Assembly (NCBI RefSeq): GCF_023149135.1
Contig: NZ_JAIWJX010000002.1
Location: 744,001 to 808,000 of the forward strand
Origin: Fictibacillus marinisediminis
GTDB taxonomy: Bacteria; Bacillota; Bacilli; Bacillales; Fictibacillaceae
DNA: 64,000 nt
Direction: 5' to 3'
Shown: positions 56,259-64,000 of the stretch, one piece after another
How the letters are laid out: each line of letters opens with the position of its first letter
How positions within the stretch are numbered: the stretch's first letter is position 1
The notes under the pieces: model-generated
Seen by the model: only the letters and a program-made list of their open reading frames with translations
Database searches by the model: none
Told to the model about the DNA's origin: nothing
Program-made: the position numbers and the translations under genes

Positions 56259-57743
56259 ATGGAAAAAACAGTTAACCTGAATTTGAAGCCAAAGGTGGCA
56301 GAATTCCTAAACGGCACGAAGAAACTTTTTATTAATGGTGAATGGGTAACCTCTAAATCAGGAAAAACGTTTGAAACACTTAATCCTTCAACAGGAGAGG
56401 TTTTGGCGCTTGTTGCAGAAGGCGGAAAAGAAGATATCGATCTTGCGGTTGATGCGGCGCGAAAAGCTTTTGATTCTGGATATTGGACTAAAATGAGCGC
56501 AGCGAAGCGCAGTTATTTAATCTATAAGCTTGCAGACTTGATGGAACAGAACAAAGAAGAGCTTGCACAGCTTGATACGCTGGATAACGGGAAACCGATC
56601 CGCGAAACGATGAATGCAGATGTTCCTCTGGCAATTGAGCATTTTCGCTACTATGCTGGCTGGGCAACTAAAATCGTCGGACAAACCATCCCGGTTGCAG
56701 GGAGTTTCTTTAACTATACCCGCCACGAGCCGGTTGGGGTTGTAGGACAAATCATCCCTTGGAACTTCCCGCTCTTAATGGCTGCATGGAAGCTTGGGGC
56801 AGCACTTGCAACAGGCTGTACAGTTGTACTGAAGCCAGCTGAGCAAACTCCGCTGTCTGCTCTTTATCTTGCACAGCTTGCTCAAGAAGCAGGATTCCCA
56901 GAGGGCGTTCTGAATGTAGTAACAGGTGCGGGTGAAACAGGAGCAGCTCTTGTTGATCATCCGGAAGTGAACAAAATCGCCTTTACCGGATCAACTGAAG
57001 TCGGTAAGATGATCATGAGAAATGCAGCGGATTCACTAAAACGTGTAACGCTTGAGCTTGGCGGTAAATCACCGAATATCATTCTTCCGGATGCAGACAT
57101 GACACGTGCTATTCCTGGTGCATTGGGCGGAATCATGTTCAACCAAGGACAAGTTTGCTGCGCAGGTTCCCGTTTGTTCATTCAAAAGAAAGCTTTTGAC
57201 AATGTAATGGCGGACATGGTTTCCCATGCGAAGAACATTAAGCAGGGTCCTGGCCTTGATCCGGACACCACGATGGGGCCGCTTGTATCAGAAGAGCAGC
57301 ATAACCGTGTCATGAGCTACATTGAAAAAGGGAAAGATGAAGGAGCCGAACTGTTAACGGGAGGAACGAGGCCGTTTGAGCAAGGTTACTTTGTAGAGCC
57401 TACTATTTTTGCGGATGTAGACGATAAGATGACGATCGCTAAAGAAGAGATCTTCGGACCGGTTGTAGCAGCGATGCCGTTTGAAGACCTGGACGAAGTT
57501 ATCGAGCGTGCGAACCGTTCTGAGTATGGTCTTGCTGCAGGATTGTGGACTGAAAACTTAAAAACGGCACACTATGTATCCAATAACTTAAAAGCCGGTA
57601 CAGTCTGGATTAACTGCTATAATGCGTTTGATGCAGCTTCTCCATTCGGCGGATACAAGCAATCCGGAATGGGCCGTGAGATGGGCTCTTATGCGCTAAA
57701 TAACTACACAGAAGTAAAAAGTGTGTGGGTTAACCTAAAATAA
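56259..57743 (+). CDS. NAD(P)-dependent aldehyde dehydrogenase (DhaS-like)
   Basis: The 494-residue enzyme is a standard ALDH: INGEWVTSKSGKTFETLNPSTGE at the start, cofactor site IIPWNFPLLMAAWKLGAALATGCTVVLKPAEQTPLSAL, glycine motif FTGSTEVGK, general base Glu in VTLELGGKSPNIIL, catalytic cysteine in FNQGQVCCAGSRLF, and the C-terminal EEIFGPV and PFGGYKQSGMGREMG. It oxidises aldehydes to acids. The closest B. subtilis layout is DhaS (495 aa). AGGAGG (56247-56252) serves ATG 56259, not the frame's earlier ATG 56244, which overlaps that RBS. It is inserted between yhaX and the yhaO region as a single gene. Confidence 0.95.
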   Translation: MEKTVNLNLKPKVAEFLNGTKKLFINGEWVTSKSGKTFETLNPSTGEVLALVAEGGKEDIDLAVDAARKAFDSGYWTKMSAAKRSYLIYKLADLMEQNKEELAQLDTLDNGKPIRETMNADVPLAIEHFRYYAGWATKIVGQTIPVAGSFFNYTRHEPVGVVGQIIPWNFPLLMAAWKLGAALATGCTVVLKPAEQTPLSALYLAQLAQEAGFPEGVLNVVTGAGETGAALVDHPEVNKIAFTGSTEVGKMIMRNAADSLKRVTLELGGKSPNIILPDADMTRAIPGALGGIMFNQGQVCCAGSRLFIQKKAFDNVMADMVSHAKNIKQGPGLDPDTTMGPLVSEEQHNRVMSYIEKGKDEGAELLTGGTRPFEQGYFVEPTIFADVDDKMTIAKEEIFGPVVAAMPFEDLDEVIERANRSEYGLAAGLWTENLKTAHYVSNNLKAGTVWINCYNAFDAASPFGGYKQSGMGREMGSYALNNYTEVKSVWVNLK

Positions 57744-57836
57744 AAAGACAAGCAAAAGCATGTGTGATCCAGGGAAGCGACCCGGCACAGGCAAATAGAT
57801 ATACATGATTAAGGGGTCAATAACTGAACGGAAACG

Positions 57837-57875
57837 AAAAGCCCGGCTGCTAGATCCAGCAGCCGGGCTTTTTTA
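57837..57875. terminator. Bidirectional rho-independent terminator
   Basis: A perfect 15-bp stem AAAAGCCCGGCTGCT / AGCAGCCGGGCTTTT with a 6-nt loop lies between convergent genes. Confidence 0.95.
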
Positions 57876-57883
57876 TGTTGTTT

Positions 57884-58318
57884 TTAAATCATAACTTTTA
57901 TAAAGCGGAGTCCGGTATCGTCATAGTCAAGGTTACGGTAGAACTCATGGGTATCGGTACGGTGTTTTCCGCTGTGGAGAACGATGGATGTGCACCCTTG
58001 TTCCTCTGCCCACTCTTCCGCATGGCGCACTAACGATTTGCCGAATCCATTTCCTTGATACTCCTCACAGACCACGAGGGCAATAATCCTCAAATACGTC
58101 CCGTTCTTCTCGAAATAATAGCCCTTGACGAGACCGATCATTCCAATGACAAGATCATTATAGCAAGCGACAAAGCAAATGTAGGAAGGATCCTGAAGAA
58201 TATATGTTAATCGGTCTCTCATTTCTTCTTCGGTGGTAGGATAGCCGAGATCGCCCATTAAATAAGAGAGAGACAGGCTATCCTCAATCGTCCCCCTCCG
58301 AATGAAAATTTCACTCAT
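57884..58318 (-). CDS. GNAT-family N-acetyltransferase
   Basis: The 144-residue protein has the GNAT fold: IFIRRGTIEDSLSLSYLMGDLGYPTTEEEMRDRL at the N-terminus, motif D strand ICFVACYNDLVIGMIGLV, motif A IIALVVCEEYQGNGFGKSLVRHAEEWAEEQGC (acetyl-CoA pyrophosphate loop QGNGFGK), and TSIVLHSGKHRTDTHEFYRNLDYDDTGLRFIKVM at the end. The acceptor (amine on a small molecule, peptide or antibiotic) is unknown. AAAGAGGTGCGAAG precedes the ATG. It stands alone between the aldehyde dehydrogenase and a YhzD-like gene. Confidence 0.92.
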   Translation of the reverse strand: MSEIFIRRGTIEDSLSLSYLMGDLGYPTTEEEMRDRLTYILQDPSYICFVACYNDLVIGMIGLVKGYYFEKNGTYLRIIALVVCEEYQGNGFGKSLVRHAEEWAEEQGCTSIVLHSGKHRTDTHEFYRNLDYDDTGLRFIKVMI

Positions 58319-58414
58319 CTTCGCACCTCTTTTTAGTAAGATAAGAAAATTAGGAAATGAACATACAGAGATGTCTGGCTTATATGCAGCCAGATCGGCT
58401 AGCAGAAACTATGA

Positions 58415-58600
58415 TCAGCGATGAAAGAGAAGCAGGGCACCAGCTGGAGAAGTGAGGCGGTGAGTGCGCTCGCTGTACTCTTTCTCCTTCAATCGCTCTT
58501 CTCCAAGTGTTTTGGCTTGCTGGTCGTCTTGGGCCTGAATGGTTTCGTCGAGCAGCTTTTCGCCGCTCTTATCGTATACGGTAAGAAAATACTTATTCAT
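58415..58600 (-). CDS. YhzD-like small protein, 61 aa
   Basis: The 61-residue protein (MNKYFLTVYDKSGEKLLDET, IQAQDDQQAKTLGEERLKEK, EYSERTHRLTSPAGALLLFHR) matches the length and ends of B. subtilis YhzD: YFLTVYxxSGExLL at the start, THRxxSPxGxLxLFHR at the end. YhzD is encoded in the yha region there. It is probably cytosolic with a small alpha/beta fold and no known role. AAGGGAG lies 10 nt before the ATG. It is transcribed divergently from yhaO, with ~195 bp between. Confidence 0.65.
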   Translation of the reverse strand: MNKYFLTVYDKSGEKLLDETIQAQDDQQAKTLGEERLKEKEYSERTHRLTSPAGALLLFHR

Positions 58601-58794
58601 GGTGTGTAAACTCCCTTCAAGATTCTTAAATTATATTTCTTGTTTTTCGCCAAATTTCCTGCCTTTTTTTATGTTTTCTTTCACTTATCAAAACAGCTGC
58701 CACAATTATGGGTATTTTCCCAAATACGAGAACGTGCTTTCGTATATATGGTAAAATAAAGGTTAGAATGTGTAAGAAAAAGGAGAGATGGGTG

Positions 58795-60006
58795 TTGAAG
58801 TTTTTGCATTGTGCTGACCTTCATCTGGACAGCCCTTTCAAAGGATTGAAATATTTGCCCAAACCTATTTTTAAACGGATACAAAACAGCACCTTCCGAT
58901 CCTTTACTGCAACAGTAAACCTTGCAATAAAGGAGAGGGTGGACTTTGTTGTGATTGCAGGTGATATATATGATGGGGAATCCAGAAGTTTACGAGCGCA
59001 GACTTATTTTCGGAAAGAGCTTGAGAGACTGGAAAAACACGAAATTTACACCTTTATGGTTCATGGAAATCATGATCATCTCGAAGGTTCATGGATAGAT
59101 ATTGAATGGCCGATGACTGTTCATATTTTTCAGGGAGGGCTTCCAAGCTCGATGCCCTTTTATAAAAACGGAAAGCTGGCAGCCATGCTGCATGGATTCA
59201 GTTATGAGAAACGGTCTGTAGCCGAGAACCGTGCGCCTCATTTTCCGGAGAAAAAGGATGAAGCTTATCATATCGGTATTCTGCACGGAAACGCGGATGG
59301 ACAAAGCGAACATGAATCCTATGCGCCGTTTAAAGTGACGGAGCTTTTAGGGAAGGGATATGACTATTGGGCTCTCGGGCATATCCATAAGAGAATGGAG
59401 CTTAGCCAGGATCCTCCTGTTATCTATCCTGGAAACATTCAAGGCAGAAATCAAAAGGAAACGGGTGAGAAAGGCTGTTATATCGTTGACACTAATAACG
59501 GTGTACAGGACTTCCACGCAATGGCAGACATCCTATGGAAGGAAGAATTCATTGATCTTACGGGATGTTCGGCCATGTCGGAAGTGATTGAAACGTGTAT
59601 CGAAGTGAAAGAGAATGCCAGAACAGAAGGTAAGGGTATACTTCTTAAACTGATCTTAGAGGGCGATTCTTCTTTATTTCATGAGCTGAGTGATGAACTG
59701 TTCCTGGATGACCTAATGGAGACCCTTCAGGACGGTGAAGAGGAGAACTTATCTTTTGTTTACCCGTTCGCTGTTGTAAATAGTTTAAGAAGAAGCTGGA
59801 ATCGTGATCAGCTATTGAACGATGGAGGGTTCGTCGGAGCCCTTTTGCACAACAGCAGTGAATACGAAGAGATGCTGAAAACCACGAGAGAGCTGTTTTT
59901 GCACAAAAGAGCCAGACGATATTTAAAGCCTCTTGAACCGGAAGAGGAAGAAGAAATCATCAAGGAGGCAGAAACATTTCTATTACGGTTTTTGCTGAAA
60001 GATTAG
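58795..60006 (+). CDS. yhaO: YhaO, SbcD/Mre11-like DNA exonuclease
   Basis: The 403-residue protein is a metallophosphoesterase of the Mre11/SbcD type: HCADLHLDSPFKGL (metal ligands D, H), VVIAGDIYDGESRS, MVHGNHDHLEGSW, HIGILHGNADGQSEHE, and WALGHIHKRMEL. In B. subtilis YhaO works with YhaN in DNA end processing, like SbcCD. The frame is open to 58708, but AAAAGGAGAG (58779-58788) supports TTG 58795 or GTG 58792. Translation coupled with yhaN is likely because only 13 nt separate them. Confidence 0.92.
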   Translation: MKFLHCADLHLDSPFKGLKYLPKPIFKRIQNSTFRSFTATVNLAIKERVDFVVIAGDIYDGESRSLRAQTYFRKELERLEKHEIYTFMVHGNHDHLEGSWIDIEWPMTVHIFQGGLPSSMPFYKNGKLAAMLHGFSYEKRSVAENRAPHFPEKKDEAYHIGILHGNADGQSEHESYAPFKVTELLGKGYDYWALGHIHKRMELSQDPPVIYPGNIQGRNQKETGEKGCYIVDTNNGVQDFHAMADILWKEEFIDLTGCSAMSEVIETCIEVKENARTEGKGILLKLILEGDSSLFHELSDELFLDDLMETLQDGEEENLSFVYPFAVVNSLRRSWNRDQLLNDGGFVGALLHNSSEYEEMLKTTRELFLHKRARRYLKPLEPEEEEEIIKEAETFLLRFLLKD

Positions 60007-60019
60007 GAGGTATGAAGCT

Positions 60020-63000
60020 ATGTGGATTAAACAACTGCACATCTATCATTTTGGCAAGTTTCAAAACCTCAAAATAAAGGATTTGTCCAAGGGAGCGGGC
60101 TTTATTTCTGGTGAAAATGAAGCGGGTAAATCTACCTTGATGAGTTTTATTAAATGTATGCTCTTTGGTTTTCCTTCTAAGCTTACCAGCGAAAGAAGGT
60201 ATGAGCCAAAAGATGGGAACCGGATGGGCGGATCTCTTACATTAATGACAGAATCACACGGAGAACTGGCCATTGAGCGCGTAGCAGGAAAAGCGGCAGG
60301 TGATGTTACAGTCTATTTGGAGAATGGTGAACAGGCCGGTGAAGATTTTCTGCAAAGCGTGCTGAAAGGGCTGGACCGTTCGCTTTTTCAAGGGATCTAT
60401 TGTTTTGACATCGATGGACTCCAGGAAATCGAAAAGATCAGCCGGGATCAGCTGGGGAGCTATCTGCTCGGCGCGGGTATGACAGGCAGCAAGGAGCTGC
60501 AGGAGCTTGAAGCCCTGCTGGAAAAAAAGCAGGCTGTGCTTTTTAAACCCGGCGGCAGGAAGCCGGTGATCAACGAAATGCTTCAGGAGCTACACACGGC
60601 AGAAGAAGATCTGCTGAAGTGGAAAAGGAAAAACGAAGAATTTCAACCCGCCGCTTTGGAATTAAAAGAAGTGAAGGACTCTATACAAAGAGCGGAGAAA
60701 GAAAAGGCTCATCATCAGGAACAATGGTATCAGGCTCAAAAGTGGAAATCGGTGCTTCCGCCTCTCCAGAAGTGGAAAGAAAATAAACTGGCACTCGATC
60801 AGCTGCAAGAGGGTGAGTTTCCTGAAAATGGACTGCAGCGGCTGGAGTATTTGCAGGAAAAGCTGTTTGATCTTGAAGGAGACTTGGCAGTTTGCAAGAA
60901 TAAAAACGATGAAATTGAAAAGCAGCTTGCAATTCTGGCAATCGATGAACAAGTACTGAAAGAAGAGGCGCGTATTGAAGCCGTTGGACAGAAAATCCAT
61001 TATCTTGAGAGTCTCTTGAACGACAAAGCGGGCTTGCTCCAAAAGGCTGAATTGCTAAGCAAAGATATTCAACGTCTTATCCATGAAACAGGCTATGAAG
61101 GAGAAGACAATAACCTTTATGAATTGAACAATGGACTTGCAGCAAAAAACGGCCTTGTTCTCATGACAAAAAATCATGAATTGCTGCAGCAGAAGAAAGA
61201 ATGGATGGATCAGGAGCTGACAGCCTCCCGCAGCCGTCTGGAATCAGCAGAGGAGCGGCTGAAGCTTGCAAAAGGAAAGCTGCTCCATGAAGCGGATTTT
61301 CAGAAACTGAAGGAACATGCTGATCAGGATAGAACCTATCGAAGGCTCATGCTCGAAAAAGAACAGCTTCAGATGCAAATCAAAAGTGCAGAGGGATATA
61401 GTTCGTCACGCTCAGTTCCCCGGAAAAAGAACTGGATTTCGGCAGGAGCCTTATTTGTTTTTATTGCCGTCATTATCATCTATCTTGTAAGTAAAGGCGA
61501 AATGGCTGGAGCTCTGCTTTCAGCTTTGGCGCTGGGTGCCGGTTTCCTGTATTGGATGAAAAGCAGAACGAAAGAAAGAGGTAGCCAGACAGGGAAGGAA
61601 GATCTTCCGGCTCTCTTGGTGCAGCTGCAAAAGCTTGAAGAACAGCTTGCAGGCATTTCAAATTTTGAAGAGCTTGACCGTCTACAGCAGCAATGGATCG
61701 AGGAGCAAGCGCAGCGCAATGAGTACAATAGGCTTCAGGAAGAAACAAAGCGGCTGGAACAGTCCTACCAGCAAACCGCAGCCGGCTATGACAAGCTGGA
61801 GGTGGAGGAGTTTGACAACGAGGCCAGCATACAGGAGTGGAGCAGGGAAAATGGGTTTAATGGACCTTGGCAGCACCTGCTTCTGCCTGGCTATTTTGAA
61901 AAGATTGAAAGACTGAAGGAACTGTTGATCGAAAAATATCAATTGGAAGAAAGGCTTTCGCAGCTTCAAGAGAATATTTCCGTTATTTTAGAAGATGTGA
62001 ACCAGCTTTCAAAACAGCTCGGCCTTTCAGAGCATGCCTCTTATCATGAGAGAATAATGCAAGCACGCATGCTGCTTCAGCAGGAAAAGGAAAAGCAGCG
62101 GAGGCTGGAATTGCTTCAGGAAGCAAAACGGGCAGCTGTTGAGAATGAACAGGAATTACTGACGAAGCGTTTAAGTTACACAGCAGAAAGAATCCGGCTC
62201 TTTCAAAAGGCCGATGCTGATAACGAAGAGAGTTACAGAAAAAAGGGAGAAGCGGCAGATTCAAGGAAAAAGATACAGGAGCAACTGTCACAGGCTTTGC
62301 TCCAGCTTTATGCTTTTGGATACAGCGATGAAGAAATTTTCAATCTTTCGGACAGGCTGCTGGACAAATCCTTTAATCTGGAAAAGGAGATTGCAGCGGC
62401 AGCAGCCTCTCTAAAAGAAAGTGAGCATGAGTTAGAAAGCTTCAAGGGTAAAAGTGCTGAACTGTCCCTTCGCCTGCAGCAGCTGCAGGAAGACGGCAGC
62501 TACTCGGAATGCCTGCAGCGTTATGAAACGTTAAAGGATGTTCTGCAGGATCACGCAAGAAAGTGGACTGTTTACAGGACAGCCGGGGGTCTGCTGAAAC
62601 AAACGAAAGAACAGTTTCATGCGGAGCGGCTGCCGGCCATTTTAAAAAAGGCAGGAGTATATTTCTCCCGCATCACCGCGGGGAAATACGTGGATTTATT
62701 CCTTGCAGGGGAAAAGGAAAGTTTAATCATTGAGCGGAATGACGGTGTCCGTTTCCAACCCGTGGAGTTAAGCCGCGGGACAGCCGAACAGCTATACTTA
62801 TGTGTGCGGCTGTCCCTCGCTTCTTTATACCAGAGAGAAGGAATGCCTCTGATTATGGATGATGTGACCGTTAATTTTGATCCTGTCCGTACAAAACAGA
62901 CCTTGGACCTGCTCATGGAGATCGGTGAAAAGCATCAGATCATCTTCTTTACGTGCCACGAAACACTGTTCAATGACAGGCCTTCCGTGCCGGTCATCCA

Positions 63001-63049
63001 TTTAAAGAAACCGCAGCCTGTCAGACCGGGCGACGGTGCATTTTTATAA
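60020..63049 (+). CDS. yhaN: YhaN, SMC/Rad50-like ATPase with a membrane segment
   Basis: The 1009-residue protein is a Rad50/SbcC-like ABC ATPase. The N-terminal half has Walker A ISGENEAGKSTLMSFIKCMLFG. Long coiled coils (residues ~180-470 and ~520-860) fold back, and the C-terminal half has signature ELSRGTAEQLYLCVRLSLASLYQ and Walker B GMPLIMDDVTVNFDPVRT. Between the coils lies a hydrophobic pair (WISAGALFVFIAVIIIYLVS and AGALLSALALGAGFLYWM, residues ~474-515) where Rad50 has its zinc hook, so the apex is probably membrane-bound. B. subtilis YhaN is 963 aa with the same feature. It acts with YhaO in DNA repair. Confidence 0.93.
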   Translation: MWIKQLHIYHFGKFQNLKIKDLSKGAGFISGENEAGKSTLMSFIKCMLFGFPSKLTSERRYEPKDGNRMGGSLTLMTESHGELAIERVAGKAAGDVTVYLENGEQAGEDFLQSVLKGLDRSLFQGIYCFDIDGLQEIEKISRDQLGSYLLGAGMTGSKELQELEALLEKKQAVLFKPGGRKPVINEMLQELHTAEEDLLKWKRKNEEFQPAALELKEVKDSIQRAEKEKAHHQEQWYQAQKWKSVLPPLQKWKENKLALDQLQEGEFPENGLQRLEYLQEKLFDLEGDLAVCKNKNDEIEKQLAILAIDEQVLKEEARIEAVGQKIHYLESLLNDKAGLLQKAELLSKDIQRLIHETGYEGEDNNLYELNNGLAAKNGLVLMTKNHELLQQKKEWMDQELTASRSRLESAEERLKLAKGKLLHEADFQKLKEHADQDRTYRRLMLEKEQLQMQIKSAEGYSSSRSVPRKKNWISAGALFVFIAVIIIYLVSKGEMAGALLSALALGAGFLYWMKSRTKERGSQTGKEDLPALLVQLQKLEEQLAGISNFEELDRLQQQWIEEQAQRNEYNRLQEETKRLEQSYQQTAAGYDKLEVEEFDNEASIQEWSRENGFNGPWQHLLLPGYFEKIERLKELLIEKYQLEERLSQLQENISVILEDVNQLSKQLGLSEHASYHERIMQARMLLQQEKEKQRRLELLQEAKRAAVENEQELLTKRLSYTAERIRLFQKADADNEESYRKKGEAADSRKKIQEQLSQALLQLYAFGYSDEEIFNLSDRLLDKSFNLEKEIAAAAASLKESEHELESFKGKSAELSLRLQQLQEDGSYSECLQRYETLKDVLQDHARKWTVYRTAGGLLKQTKEQFHAERLPAILKKAGVYFSRITAGKYVDLFLAGEKESLIIERNDGVRFQPVELSRGTAEQLYLCVRLSLASLYQREGMPLIMDDVTVNFDPVRTKQTLDLLMEIGEKHQIIFFTCHETLFNDRPSVPVIHLKKPQPVRPGDGAFL

Positions 63050-63126
63050 ATTGACGTGTTTATGATATAAAAAGAGTAGCAGAAGTGCTTTCAGAGCTGA
63101 ACCTGCACACAGGAGGGGAACGACCA

Positions 63127-63798
63127 ATGAGTGACTATAATGTTTACCTGGTGGAAGATGAAGAGAATCTTTCACAGGTTTTAAAAGCGTATATGGAACA
63201 GGAAGGCTGGAACGTGACCGTTTTTGACAATGGCGAAGAGGCCGCGAAAAACGTAGAAGATACCCCTCATCTTTGGATATTAGACATTATGCTCCCTGGA
63301 ATTGACGGATATGAAGTATTACGAAAGATTAAACAGCATTCCGATACTCCGGTTATTTTTATTTCAGCCAGGGATCAGGACCTCGACCGAATCGTCGGCC
63401 TGGAATTGGGCAGTGATGATTATCTTGCAAAGCCATTTATGCCAAGGGAACTTGTCATACGTGCTAAAAAACTTCTGATTCGGGTATATGAAAGCGGAGC
63501 ACTGGTTCCTAAAAAAATAGAAATCACGGGGTATATCATTGATCCGGTCGCGAGAAAGATTACCTTTGACGAGGAACTGATCAATCTGACATCAAAAGAA
63601 ATGGATGTTTTGCTGTATTTGATTGAAAATCTTGGTACCTCAAAAGCCAGGGAAGAGATCCTGGCTCACGTGTGGGGCTCTGATTATTTTGGCTCTGAAC
63701 GTGCGGTTGATGATGTCATACGGCGGGTAAGAAAAAAGATGCCGCGCTTAAATCTTGAAACGGTCTACGGTAACGGGTATAGGATCGTAACCTCATGA
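63127..63798 (+). CDS. cssR: Response regulator CssR (OmpR family)
   Basis: The 223-residue regulator has a receiver domain (YLVEDEENLSQ acidic pair, phospho-Asp in LWILDIMLPGIDGYEVL, Thr/Ser in VIFISARD, Lys in DDYLAKPF) and a C-terminal winged helix (INLTSKEMDVLLYLIENLG, REEILAHVWGSDYFGSERAVDDVIRRVRKK, YGNGYRIV). The sequence follows B. subtilis CssR, which with CssS responds to secretion stress and turns on htrA and htrB. AGGAGGGG (63111-63118) serves ATG 63127, and the upstream ATG 63085 lacks an RBS. It overlaps the following kinase by 4 nt (ATGA). Confidence 0.9.
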   Translation: MSDYNVYLVEDEENLSQVLKAYMEQEGWNVTVFDNGEEAAKNVEDTPHLWILDIMLPGIDGYEVLRKIKQHSDTPVIFISARDQDLDRIVGLELGSDDYLAKPFMPRELVIRAKKLLIRVYESGALVPKKIEITGYIIDPVARKITFDEELINLTSKEMDVLLYLIENLGTSKAREEILAHVWGSDYFGSERAVDDVIRRVRKKMPRLNLETVYGNGYRIVTS

Positions 63799-64000
63799 TC
63801 CGTTTAAACCTGACACAGAGAATCTGGATATCGTTCGCCATTTTAATTCTTCTCATAGGGCTTATTCTTGCTATTATCTTTCCGCTATCTATTAAAAAAA
63901 CGATGACAGATGAAACCTATAAGATTATCAAAATCGAACAGGATAAACTTATGGATCAGGATAAAGAGATTCCTCAGCCTGATACATCGATTGATTTTAT
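63795..64000 (+). CDS. cssS: Sensor histidine kinase, N-terminal part (CssS-like)
   Basis: The ORF starts ATG 63795, overlapping the regulator stop as ATGA, and runs off the window after 68 codons. Visible: MIRLNLTQRIWISFAILILL, IGLILAIIFPLSIKKT, then an extracytoplasmic start (MTDETYKIIKIEQDKLMDQD, KEIPQPDTSIDF). One membrane helix followed by a sensor loop is the usual kinase layout, and the tail TYKIIKIEQ resembles the same place in CssS. The catalytic domain lies outside. The partner identity rests on synteny and the regulator match. Confidence 0.8.
   Translation, partial: MIRLNLTQRIWISFAILILLIGLILAIIFPLSIKKTMTDETYKIIKIEQDKLMDQDKEIPQPDTSIDF

Overview
The window is chromosomal DNA from an endospore-forming member of the Bacillaceae. 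The evidence is several sporulation genes (SpoVR, Spo0M, an alpha/beta small acid-soluble spore protein, a YheC/YheD coat-associated ATP-grasp protein and a YjcZ-type remnant), many homologues of B. subtilis y-genes, strong AGGAGG ribosome binding sites, frequent TTG/GTG starts, and rho-independent terminators after most units. The 46-64 kb part follows the order of the B. subtilis yhe-yha region: bmrCD (yheI-yheH), an sspB-type SASP, a YheC/YheD protein, yheA, yhaX, a yhzD-like gene, yhaO and yhaN, with other genes inserted. The genus cannot be fixed from the sequence alone. A Fictibacillus-like organism is my guess only. I saw no rRNA, tRNA, CRISPR, transposase or prophage genes.

Layout. 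0-6 kb: end of a CorC/HlyC protein, two YitT-family membrane proteins, a DUF2642-like small protein, a GltT-type symporter and a KtrD-type potassium channel subunit. 6.5-11.3 kb: a same-strand run of ChrB_N-domain protein, polysaccharide deacetylase, DedA, MGDG-synthase-like glycosyltransferase, CorA and a second DedA, behind a perfect palindrome. 11.3-15.9 kb: unknown membrane proteins, YnfA, a YetF-type protein, SpoVR and a frameshifted Ada-like zinc protein. 15.9-19.9 kb: a persulfide-responsive sulfur cluster (CstR-like repressor, DsrE, TusA-rhodanese, persulfide dioxygenase-like, TusA, TauE/SafE) with three CstR-type operators and a rhodanese remnant. 20-22.5 kb: a second GTP cyclohydrolase II, RibD and a HAD phosphatase. 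22.5-23 kb: two intergenic arrays with a 21-bp period. 23-25.4 kb: FeoA and a FeoB split into two genes. 25.5-36.4 kb: assorted genes including czcD with a CzrA-like operator, an orphan modB, spo0M, yugP, an M24 peptidase, dapF and a CidR-like LysR regulator. 36.5-40 kb: nfrA, then an FMN riboswitch before ribE-ribBA-ribH. 40-44.5 kb: two tiny ORFs, one a strong leader-peptide candidate, before the heterodimeric exporter bmrC-bmrD. 44.5-54.4 kb: hemAT, DUF2157/GDYXXLXY proteins, SASP, an amino-acid binding protein plus permease, msmX, a PucR-type regulator and a YheC/YheD protein. 54.5-64 kb: yheA, yhaX, an aldehyde dehydrogenase, a GNAT acetyltransferase, yhaO-yhaN and the start of cssR-cssS.

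How genes work together. Riboflavin synthesis is split: the early steps (GTP cyclohydrolase II, RibD, perhaps the missing phosphatase) sit in one operon with no visible riboswitch, and the late steps sit 16 kb away under an FMN riboswitch. The sulfur cluster looks like a self-contained persulfide detoxification and sulfur-trafficking regulon. BmrC/BmrD appear to be one asymmetric ABC exporter, probably controlled by translation of an upstream leader. Two short genes carry single-base frameshifts in A/T homopolymers and there is a 13-G run, so homopolymer sequencing error must be excluded before calling these genes dead.
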